Positions 1-5,840 of a stretch of DNA of 7,588 bases are shown in pieces; positions within the stretch are counted from its first letter, which is position 1; each line of letters begins with the position of its first letter. The position numbers were made by a program, and so were the translations under genes. Below the pieces are notes generated by a model that saw only the letters and a program-made list of their open reading frames with translations, was not told the DNA's origin and did not search any database. Source of the stretch: Sulfurimonas sp. (GTDB taxonomy: Bacteria > Campylobacterota > Campylobacteria > Campylobacterales > Sulfurimonadaceae); NCBI GenBank assembly GCA_027858865.1, contig JAQIBW010000268.1, positions 1 to 7,588 of the forward strand, in the 5' to 3' direction.

Positions 1-18
1 CCACTGAGCTATTCCCGC
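1..18 (-). tRNA. tRNA 5' end, probably tRNA-Gly (partial, runs off the left edge)
   Basis: Read on the minus strand, these bases give GCGGGAATAGCTCAGTGG. That is a tRNA acceptor 5' strand (GCGGGAA), the U8-A9 pair of positions, the D-stem 5' strand (GCTC) and the start of the D-loop (AGTGG). The GCGGGAA acceptor arm is typical of bacterial tRNA-Gly(GCC), but the anticodon lies outside the window, so the identity is inferred from the acceptor stem alone. A well-formed promoter lies directly upstream at 53-81. The gene points away from ilvD. Confidence 0.8.
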
Positions 19-29
19 AATTTTTCTTA

Positions 30-46
30 CACTTAATTTTTAAGTG
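30..46 (-). repeat. 7-bp inverted repeat in the tRNA leader
   Basis: CACTTAA, a 3-nt TTT spacer, then TTAAGTG form a perfect 7-bp palindromic hairpin. It occupies the very start of the predicted primary tRNA transcript, between the expected start site (46-47) and the tRNA 5' end (18). It would be removed by 5' processing (RNase P). It could shape the leader or be a DNA-binding site; nothing in the sequence decides between these. Confidence 0.45.
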
Positions 47-52
47 AGCGGA

Positions 53-81
53 ATTATAGCCATTTAATTTTCGTTTGTAAA
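53..81 (-). promoter_or_regulatory. Sigma70-type promoter for the tRNA gene
   Basis: On the minus strand there is TTTACA (76-81) as -35, a 17-bp spacer, and a perfect TATAAT (53-58) as -10. Transcription would start near 46-47, about 28 nt before the mature tRNA 5' end at 18. A consensus -35 with ideal spacing is stronger than the other promoters seen here, which fits a stable-RNA gene. Confidence 0.7.
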
Positions 82-109
82 GAGTTTTTTTAGGAAATAT
101 AAAAAAAAA

Positions 110-118
110 TGGTATAAT
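110..118 (+). promoter_or_regulatory. Extended -10 promoter for the ilvD-thrS-infC cluster
   Basis: TGGTATAAT at 110-118 is a perfect extended -10 (TGn + TATAAT). No good -35 exists at the right distance (TTAGGA at 90-95), but a T-run lies at 85-91, as is common for the vegetative promoter of Campylobacter relatives. Transcription would begin near 125, leaving a leader of about 49 nt. That leader shows no leader peptide rich in Ile, Val or Leu codons and no obvious attenuator or T-box, so no amino-acid-specific control is visible. Confidence 0.7.
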
Positions 119-173
119 CGCATTTATATTATAAGTAGTATCATTTAACTAACAACTACACAGAAGGATTATT

Positions 174-1862
174 ATGAGAAGCGACATCATAAAAAAGGGG
201 TTTGATAAAGCTCCTCACAGATCATTACTAAGAGCAACTGGTCTTAAAGATGAAGATTTTGACAAGCCGTTCATCGGAATAGCAAACAGCTATATAGATA
301 TCATCCCAGGACATTTCTTCCTACATGAATATGGCGAAATAGTAAAAGCTGCTATTCGTGAAGCTGGTGGTGTACCATTTGTTTTTAACACTATCGGTGT
401 TGATGATGGTATAGCTATGGGTCACGAAGGTATGCTTTACTCTCTTCCTTCTCGTGAAATTATCGCAGATTCCATAGAAACTGTTATGAATGCTCACCAG
501 TTAGATGCAATGATTTGTATCCCTAACTGTGACAAAATCGTCCCGGGTATGATTATGGGTGCGCTTCGTGTTAATGTTCCTACCATTTTTGTTTCAGGTG
601 GCCCAATGGCGGCTGGACATAAGGCAGATGGAACACCCATCGATCTTGCAACTGCTTTTGAAGCGGTTGGTGAACATGCTGAAGGTAAGATGACTGACGA
701 AGAACTATATGAGATTGAGTGTAACGCTTGTCCAAGTGGTGGAAGCTGTTCTGGAATGTTTACAGCTAACTCTATGAATACTCTTTGTGAAGCTATGGGT
801 ATAGCACTTCCAGGAAACGGAACTATCTTAGCTATGACTCCTGAGCGTATTGAGCTTGTAAAAAAAGCAGCTCGTCGTATTGTTGAACTAGCAAAAATGG
901 AAAACAACGAAAAATTTAGAATGAAAAATATTTTAAATGAGAAAGCTATTCATAATGCATTTGTTGTAGATATGGCAATGGGTGGAAGCTCAAATACTGT
1001 TTTACACCTTTTAGCTATAGCTAGAGAGTCAGACATTGAGTACAAGATAGAAAACATCAATAAAATCGCAGATAAAGTAGCTCACATTGCTAAAATATCT
1101 CCATCATTAACCACTGTTCATATGGATGATGTCAACAAGGCCGGTGGAGTTAACGCAGTTATGTGTGAGGTTTCTAAACGCAGTGGCCTTCTTAATCTTG
1201 ATTCTCTTATGATTTCTGGTGAAACTTTAGCCCAAAGAATCGAGGGTTGCGAAATCCTTGATGAAGATATCATTCATACAAATGAAAATGCTTACTCTCA
1301 AGTTGGCGGTCTTTCTATCCTTTTTGGTAATCTTGCAACAGAGGGTGCAGTTGTTAAAACGGCTGGTATCACTGGAAACATGAAGCAGTTTAAGGGAACT
1401 GCTGTATGTTTTAACTCTCAGCCAGAAGCACTTTCTGGAATCATGAGTCATAAAGTTAAGTCTGGTGATGTTGTAGTAATTCGTTACGAGGGTCCAAAAG
1501 GTGGTCCAGGAATGCAAGAGATGCTTGCTCCTACTTCACTTATTATGGGTATGGGTCTTGGTGAGTCTGTTGCTCTTATCACTGATGGACGCTTCTCAGG
1601 TGCTACTCGTGGAGCATCTATCGGGCATATTTCTCCTGAAGCTGCTGAGGGTGGGGTAATCGCTCTTATAGAAGATGGTGATGAGATTGAGTTAGATACA
1701 GATGCTCACCTCTTACAGTTAAATGTAAGTGAAGAAATCTTAGCCAAGAGAAAAGCTAAGTGGACTCCTCATGTAAATCATGTAAAATCTAAATGGCTTA
1801 AACGCTACGCTTTACTAGTATCGAATGCATCAAACGGTGCTGTTTTAAAAACTGAATTATAA
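174..1862 (+). CDS. ilvD: Dihydroxy-acid dehydratase IlvD
   Basis: IlvD dehydrates 2,3-dihydroxy-isovalerate and 2,3-dihydroxy-3-methylvalerate to the 2-keto acids that become valine/leucine and isoleucine. It is a cytoplasmic iron-sulfur enzyme. The 562-aa product carries the family's cysteine motifs CIPNCDK (C115, C119, with K121 at the site of the metal-binding carbamylated lysine) and CNACPSGGSCSGMF (residues 183-195), plus GDVVVIRYEGPKGGPGMQEM (431-450) and the C-terminal DGRFSG (471-476) holding the catalytic serine S475. In [2Fe-2S] members a cluster cysteine follows a proline near residue 46 (PCN). Here the motif is PGH (G46), as in E. coli IlvD, which uses a [4Fe-4S] cluster; the same cluster type is inferred. 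E. coli IlvD is about 50 residues longer, while the length here fits Campylobacter IlvD. The ATG is supported by AGAAGGA at 162-168. It heads the cluster with thrS and infC. Confidence 0.97.
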   Translation: MRSDIIKKGFDKAPHRSLLRATGLKDEDFDKPFIGIANSYIDIIPGHFFLHEYGEIVKAAIREAGGVPFVFNTIGVDDGIAMGHEGMLYSLPSREIIADSIETVMNAHQLDAMICIPNCDKIVPGMIMGALRVNVPTIFVSGGPMAAGHKADGTPIDLATAFEAVGEHAEGKMTDEELYEIECNACPSGGSCSGMFTANSMNTLCEAMGIALPGNGTILAMTPERIELVKKAARRIVELAKMENNEKFRMKNILNEKAIHNAFVVDMAMGGSSNTVLHLLAIARESDIEYKIENINKIADKVAHIAKISPSLTTVHMDDVNKAGGVNAVMCEVSKRSGLLNLDSLMISGETLAQRIEGCEILDEDIIHTNENAYSQVGGLSILFGNLATEGAVVKTAGITGNMKQFKGTAVCFNSQPEALSGIMSHKVKSGDVVVIRYEGPKGGPGMQEMLAPTSLIMGMGLGESVALITDGRFSGATRGASIGHISPEAAEGGVIALIEDGDEIELDTDAHLLQLNVSEEILAKRKAKWTPHVNHVKSKWLKRYALLVSNASNGAVLKTEL

Positions 1863-1878
1863 AAAAGGAAAATTATAA

Positions 1879-3687
1879 GTGAACGCAATTGCAATAAAAC
1901 ATAATGACGAGATTATTGATTTACAAACTGCTAAAGAGCTTGGGTTTGAAGGTGAACAGATTCATCTTGATAACTCCGCTGACTCTTTAGAAGTTCTTCG
2001 TCACTCAACAGCTCACTTAATGGCGCAGGCTATAAAGTCACTATATCCAGATGCAAAGTTCTATGTAGGACCAACTGTTAAAGAGGGTTTCTACTATGAC
2101 TTTAAAACAGAATCTGAAATAGGTGAGGGTGACCTTAAAAAGATAGAAAAACAAATGTTATCTTTTGCTAAGAAAAAATATGAGATTGAAAAATATACTA
2201 TCTCTATGGATGAGGCAAAAGAAAAGTTTAAAGATGATCATTTAAAGCTTGCTGTAATGGAGCGAATCACAGATGACAGAGTTAGCATCTACAAACAAGG
2301 TGAATTTGAAGACCTTTGTCGTGGGCCTCACTTACCATCTATTGGTCTTATCCGTTATTTTAAACTTACTAAAATATCTGGTGCTTATCTTGGTGGAGAT
2401 TCTAAAAATGAGATGCTAACTCGTATATACGGTATAGCATTTGCAGATAAAGAGTCTTTAAAAGACCATATGACTATGCTCGCAGAAGCTGAAAAACGTG
2501 ACCATAGAAAAATCGGTAACGAAATGAACCTTTTTACTTTCCGTGAAGAAGTTGGAGCTGGTTTTCCTATCTGGCTTCCGGCTGGTGGTAGACTTCGCGC
2601 AAGATTAGAGAGTCTGCTTTATAAAGCTCACCGTAAACGTGGATATGAGCCTGTTCGTGGGCCGGAGATGCTAAGAAGTGATCTTTGGAAAATATCTGGT
2701 CACTACGAAAATTATGGCGAAAATATGTATTTCACTAAAATAGATGATGTAGAGTTCGGTGTAAAACCAATGAACTGTGTTGGTCATATTAAAATATATG
2801 AAGATGAGTTACGTTCATACCGTGATCTTCCTATCAAATATTTTGAGTATGGTGTAGTTCATCGCCATGAGTTTACTGGTGCGTTGCATGGTTTATTTCG
2901 TGTTCGTGAGTTTACACAAGATGATGCACATATCTTTTGTACAACAGAGCAAATCGAAGAGCAAATCATCGAAGTGGTTGATTTTGTAGATAAAATCATG
3001 TCAACATTTGAGTTTGATTATAAGATGATGGTTTCTACTAAACCTGAGAAAGCTGTTGGAAGTGATGAAGTATGGGAAGTTTCTACACAGGCACTTAAAA
3101 ATGCAATGGATAAAAATAACCTACCTTATGAAATAGACGAAGGTGGTGGTGCATTCTACGGACCTAAAATCGATATTAAGATTACAGATGCCATTGGTCG
3201 TGAGTGGCAATGTGGAACAATTCAGTTAGATTTTAATCTTCCAGAGCGTTTTGAACTTGAATATAATGGCGAAAATAACGATAAAATACAGCCAGTTATG
3301 ATTCATAGAGCAATTTTAGGTTCTTTTGAGCGTTTTATTGGTATATTAACGGAACATTATGCTGGTGAGTTTCCAATGTTTATCGCTCCAACGCAAGTTG
3401 CAATAGTTCCAATAGCTGATACGCACAATGCTTATGCTAAGGAATTATCAGATAAACTTATCGATATAAATGCCGATAGTGAAATATATAACAAAAATGA
3501 TTCTTTGAATAAAAGAATTAGAACAGCAGAAAAAACAAGAGTTCCTATGCTTGTTATCGTAGGTGATGAAGAGGTTGAAGGTAAAACTGTTGCAATTCGC
3601 GACAGAAGAACTAGAGAACAATATAATTTAAGCGAAGAAGAATTCTTGAAGCTTATACAAACTAAAGTAAATGAGGTAAATTTTTGA
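1879..3687 (+). CDS. thrS: Threonyl-tRNA synthetase ThrRS (GTG start)
   Basis: ThrRS charges tRNA-Thr and edits mischarged Ser-tRNA-Thr in the cytoplasm. The editing domain is intact: H42 and H46 of RHSTAH, and C147 and H151 of DLCRGPH. The class II catalytic core has the zinc ligands C300 (KPMNC), H351 (DDAHIF) and H476 (HRAIL), the motif 2 arginine R329 and the motif 3 arginine R485 (GSFERFIGIL). The anticodon-binding domain covers roughly 503-602. At 602 aa it is about 40 residues shorter than the E. coli enzyme. Nearly all of the loss is N-terminal: only about 36 residues precede the editing domain, so the usual TGS domain is reduced. I remember the same shape in Campylobacter and Helicobacter ThrRS. 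GTG is chosen because AAGGA (1865-1869) sits 9 nt upstream and no in-frame ATG fits. It lies 16 nt after ilvD. Confidence 0.97.
   Translation: MNAIAIKHNDEIIDLQTAKELGFEGEQIHLDNSADSLEVLRHSTAHLMAQAIKSLYPDAKFYVGPTVKEGFYYDFKTESEIGEGDLKKIEKQMLSFAKKKYEIEKYTISMDEAKEKFKDDHLKLAVMERITDDRVSIYKQGEFEDLCRGPHLPSIGLIRYFKLTKISGAYLGGDSKNEMLTRIYGIAFADKESLKDHMTMLAEAEKRDHRKIGNEMNLFTFREEVGAGFPIWLPAGGRLRARLESLLYKAHRKRGYEPVRGPEMLRSDLWKISGHYENYGENMYFTKIDDVEFGVKPMNCVGHIKIYEDELRSYRDLPIKYFEYGVVHRHEFTGALHGLFRVREFTQDDAHIFCTTEQIEEQIIEVVDFVDKIMSTFEFDYKMMVSTKPEKAVGSDEVWEVSTQALKNAMDKNNLPYEIDEGGGAFYGPKIDIKITDAIGREWQCGTIQLDFNLPERFELEYNGENNDKIQPVMIHRAILGSFERFIGILTEHYAGEFPMFIAPTQVAIVPIADTHNAYAKELSDKLIDINADSEIYNKNDSLNKRIRTAEKTRVPMLVIVGDEEVEGKTVAIRDRRTREQYNLSEEEFLKLIQTKVNEVNF
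3673..3687 (+). promoter_or_regulatory. Translational coupling site thrS/infC (SD plus TTGA overlap)
   Basis: GAGG at 3673-3676 lies inside the last codons of thrS, 7 nt before a TTG at 3684-3686. The TTG overlaps the thrS stop TGA (3685-3687) in the 4-base string TTGA. Ribosomes ending thrS would be placed on the infC start, so the two proteins are probably made in a coupled way. The SD fixes TTG as the start; the next in-frame ATG (3708) has no comparable SD. Confidence 0.65.
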
Positions 3688-4199
3688 GCAAAAAAGACCG
3701 TGTCATAATGAATGACGATATCCGTGTAGCAGAGTTAAGATGTAGTATAGATGGAGGAGAGTCGTTAGGGATTATTTCTACTGATGAAGCTATGAGTAAA
3801 GCAAATGAGTTAGGTATGGACTTAGTTCTAATCGCTCCAACTGCAAAACCACCAGTTGCTAAAATCATGGACTACGGTAAATATAAATACCAAGAAGAGA
3901 AAAAACTTAAAGAGCAAAGAAAAAATCAGGTAAAAATCGTTGTTAAAGAGATTAAATTATCTGTGAAAATTGCAGACAATGACATAGCTTACAAAGTTAA
4001 GCATGCAAGAGAGTTCTTAGAAAAAGGATTTCATGTTAAGTTTCGTGTATTCTTAAGAGGCCGTGAAATGGCTCATCCAGGAGCTGGTAAAGAAGTTCTT
4101 CTAAGAGTTTGGCCAATGGTCGAAGATATAGGTGTTATGGAAAAACCACCTAAGTTTGAAGGACGCTACTTTAATATGTACGTAACTCCTCAAAAGTAG
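3684..4199 (+). CDS. infC: Translation initiation factor IF-3 (TTG start)
   Basis: IF3 binds the 30S subunit, keeps it apart from 50S and checks the start codon and initiator tRNA. The 171-aa product has the usual two-domain layout. The N-domain covers about 1-75 and contains the family signature KIMDYGKYKYQEEK (60-73). A lysine-rich linker helix follows, then the C-domain (about 85-171) with KEIKLSVKIADND, FRVFLRGREM and FEGRYFNMYVTP. The start is TTG, overlapping the thrS stop by 4 nt. In E. coli infC starts on AUU, and IF3 represses its own synthesis by rejecting that codon; whether a TTG start gives similar control here is inference. A possible alternative is ATG at 3708, which would remove 8 residues (163 aa). 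rpmI and rplT do not follow; the next gene is convergent. Confidence 0.96.
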   Translation: MSKKDRVIMNDDIRVAELRCSIDGGESLGIISTDEAMSKANELGMDLVLIAPTAKPPVAKIMDYGKYKYQEEKKLKEQRKNQVKIVVKEIKLSVKIADNDIAYKVKHAREFLEKGFHVKFRVFLRGREMAHPGAGKEVLLRVWPMVEDIGVMEKPPKFEGRYFNMYVTPQK

Positions 4200-4212
4200 T
4201 ATCATACTTTTG
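4191..4212. terminator. Hairpin spanning the two convergent stop codons (possible bidirectional terminator)
   Basis: CAAAAGTA (4191-4198), a 6-nt loop, and TACTTTTG (4205-4212) form a perfect 8-bp stem that is symmetrical for both strands. It covers the infC stop (4197-4199) and the stop of the opposing 58-aa gene (4202-4204), which is where a shared terminator would be expected. No U-run follows the stem on either strand and the stem is AT-rich, so it is not a textbook intrinsic terminator. Confidence 0.35.
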
Positions 4213-4378
4213 TGTAGTCGATTCCCTCTTCGCATGTAAAGACGAGCTTTTGTACAATCTCGTCTTCGCCTGTCTTTCCTTCTCCAAATTCATCTAAAAA
4301 ACCAAGTTCAATCTTTCTCTCTCTTTGAGTGTAGATTTTTTCATAACTTAATAGATGTTCTATATATAAGTCATTCAT
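4202..4378 (-). CDS. Small acidic hypothetical protein, 58 aa
   Basis: I do not recognise this protein. The reading frame begins MNDLYIEHLLSYEKIYTQRE and ends EEGIDYTKV. It is hydrophilic and acidic (10 Glu and 4 Asp against 5 Lys and 2 Arg), has one cysteine (C49), no signal peptide and no membrane segment, so it is probably a soluble cytoplasmic protein. The N-terminal third could form an amphipathic helix, and the middle (GEGKTGEDE) looks like a flexible loop. The ATG is preceded at 6 nt by AAGGA (4385-4389), the SD type used by its neighbours. Unbroken coding of this composition plus the SD makes it a likely real gene. It lies 55 nt downstream of the MFS exporter on the same strand and probably shares its transcript; its stop is 2 nt from that of infC. 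No function can be assigned. Confidence 0.68.
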   Translation of the reverse strand: MNDLYIEHLLSYEKIYTQRERKIELGFLDEFGEGKTGEDEIVQKLVFTCEEGIDYTKV

Positions 4379-4433
4379 GTTCCATCCTTGGTTAGAAATT
4401 TACATGAATAAAGTGTAAGAATAATGTTAAGTC

Positions 4434-5747
4434 TTATTTAGAGATTTTAGATTTTAATTCGTCTGCATCTATAGCATCTGCTACATATTTTATAACTACA
4501 AGATTTTCTGTTTCATTTACATACCATTCAGCAATATGCTCATGTTCAAGTTTATTTAGTTTATCCGTGTCTATATTATCTTGGGAAATAAATAGATGCG
4601 CGTGTTTAGTTGGGTTTTGTAGTTTAAGAGTCCATAATAACCAGACAGTTGCCAGAACTGCTACAGAGATGCCAATAGTCGCTCTATCACTAATGTCTAA
4701 CATAAGACCTGCTAGCGTACCACCTATAAAGGTAGCAAAATAAGCGACAGAGTTAGAGATACCAAGAGCAGCACCTTTTTGGTGAACTTTTGCAAACTTT
4801 GTAATCATAGATTGTACAAGTGGCTCCATCATGTTAAATGCTATAAAGAACATTGAAACACCTACGATGAAAAGTGTACTAGATACAGTAAGACCCATAA
4901 TTAAAAATGAACCTATAAACAGAACTATTGATACTAGAAAGATTTGCTTAGGTTTGTTGTACTTTTCACCGAATACTGCAGCAGGTCCCATAGCAATAAG
5001 ACCAAGAACCATAGCTGGTAAGTAAGCCATATAAAGATCACTTGTTTTCCAAGCGAAAGCATCACTTGTTAATATAATAGGGATAAGAACGAATGCAACA
5101 GTCATCAAACCTTTTTGCATAGCATTGATAACAATCATATTTAAAAGATTTGAGTCCTTTAAGATATCAGAAGTTTTAGCTTTTTCGTGGTAAATATGTT
5201 TTATTCTTGGAGGAGTTGGTACTTTAGTAAATAGAAGGATTATAGCAAAAACAGATAGGCCTGCCGTGATAAAGAAAAGAGTATCGACACCGTAAGACGC
5301 TCCAATAACAGGTCCAAGTCCCATAGCAATGGCAAAACTTAGAGCAATCGTTCCACCCATAATCGCCATTGCTTTACCTCTAACTTCTTCTTCAACAAGA
5401 TCTGAAATCATGGCAGTAATAACAGAACCGATAGCGCCAGCACCTTGCAAAAATCTACCTAGCATTAGAGTATATATATCTGTTGCAAATGCAGCGATAA
5501 GTGAACCTATTAAAAAGATAAGAAGACCAATAAGAAGAGTTGGTTTTCTTCCTATCTTGTCACTCATTACTCCAAATGGAACTTGAAAGATTGCTTGAGT
5601 TAGTGCATAACCACCAACGATGATACCAACTAAAAGAAGACTATCAGTCATTGAAGCGGCATATATAGATATAACAGGTAAAACTAAAAACAGACCTAAA
5701 AATCTAAGTGAGATTATAGCTGAGAGAGGGAAAATCTTTTTGAACAT
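4434..5747 (-). CDS. MFS drug-type exporter, YajR-like, with C-terminal YAM-like domain
   Basis: This is an inner-membrane proton-driven exporter of the major facilitator superfamily; its substrate is unknown. About 12 membrane helices span residues 7-375. Motif A is GVMSDKIGRKPTLL (59-72), the motif B region is GRFLQGAGAIG (97-107) with R98 in the membrane, and the antiporter motif C region is GLGPVIGA (143-150). A central cytoplasmic loop (about 176-200) separates the two halves. The N-terminal SLRFLGLFLVLPVISIY and the ALTQAIFQVPFG stretch resemble E. coli YajR. As in YajR, a soluble tail (about 384-437) follows helix 12 and looks like the small ferredoxin-like YAM domain. ATG is supported by AAAGG (5754-5758) 6 nt upstream. 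It is divergent from rdgB. From memory, Campylobacter jejuni also pairs an MFS exporter (Cj1375, CmeG) with an rdgB homologue (Cj1374c). A multidrug role is plausible but not shown. Confidence 0.9.
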   Translation of the reverse strand: MFKKIFPLSAIISLRFLGLFLVLPVISIYAASMTDSLLLVGIIVGGYALTQAIFQVPFGVMSDKIGRKPTLLIGLLIFLIGSLIAAFATDIYTLMLGRFLQGAGAIGSVITAMISDLVEEEVRGKAMAIMGGTIALSFAIAMGLGPVIGASYGVDTLFFITAGLSVFAIILLFTKVPTPPRIKHIYHEKAKTSDILKDSNLLNMIVINAMQKGLMTVAFVLIPIILTSDAFAWKTSDLYMAYLPAMVLGLIAMGPAAVFGEKYNKPKQIFLVSIVLFIGSFLIMGLTVSSTLFIVGVSMFFIAFNMMEPLVQSMITKFAKVHQKGAALGISNSVAYFATFIGGTLAGLMLDISDRATIGISVAVLATVWLLWTLKLQNPTKHAHLFISQDNIDTDKLNKLEHEHIAEWYVNETENLVVIKYVADAIDADELKSKISK

Positions 5748-5785
5748 GTATTGCCTTTAAGGTAGTAAGATGTATTTTATTTGAG

Positions 5786-5791
5786 TATAAT
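5786..5791 (+). promoter_or_regulatory. -10 box of the rdgB promoter
   Basis: A perfect TATAAT follows a T-rich stretch (5771-5782) with no convincing -35. Transcription would start near 5798, giving a leader of about 43 nt before the rdgB start at 5841. It faces the opposing -10 box at 5798-5803. Confidence 0.55.
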
Positions 5792-5797
5792 TTCGTG

Positions 5798-5803
5798 ATT
5801 ATA
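5798..5803 (-). promoter_or_regulatory. -10 box of the MFS exporter promoter
   Basis: The minus strand reads TATAAT here, about 51 nt upstream of the exporter ATG; transcription would start near 5791. No good -35 is visible. A second minus-strand candidate, TATACT at 5784-5789, overlaps the rdgB -10 box. Either choice places the exporter and rdgB promoters on the same few turns of helix. Confidence 0.5.
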
Positions 5804-5828
5804 TATAAAACAATATTACATATACTAT

Positions 5829-5833
5829 AAGGA
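5829..5833 (+). promoter_or_regulatory. Ribosome binding site that sets the rdgB TTG start
   Basis: AAGGA ends 7 nt before TTG 5841, an ideal distance. An ATG at 5834-5836 directly abuts the SD and opens only an 11-codon frame, so it is unlikely to be used. This site is the main reason for choosing TTG. Confidence 0.7.
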
Positions 5834-5840
5834 ATGAAAT

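Noticed and set aside
133..144. 12-base string AAGTAGTATCAT in the ilvD leader, repeated at 4194-4205 at the end of infC
   Set aside because: In 7.6 kb of AT-rich DNA one or two exact 12-mer repeats are expected by chance; the surroundings share nothing else.
494..907. 137-codon minus-strand ORF inside ilvD
   Set aside because: It lies wholly opposite the conserved core of ilvD, has no SD and its translation is low-complexity Ser/Ile/Pro-rich, as expected of an antisense shadow.
4239..4266. Inverted repeat AAGACGAG / CTCGTCTT as an infC terminator
   Set aside because: The 8-bp stem has a 12-nt loop, no U-run follows, and it lies inside the 58-aa coding sequence, so codon content explains it as well.
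5329..5586. 85-codon plus-strand ORF inside the MFS exporter gene
   Set aside because: Antisense shadow of membrane-helix codons; no SD, no recognisable motif.
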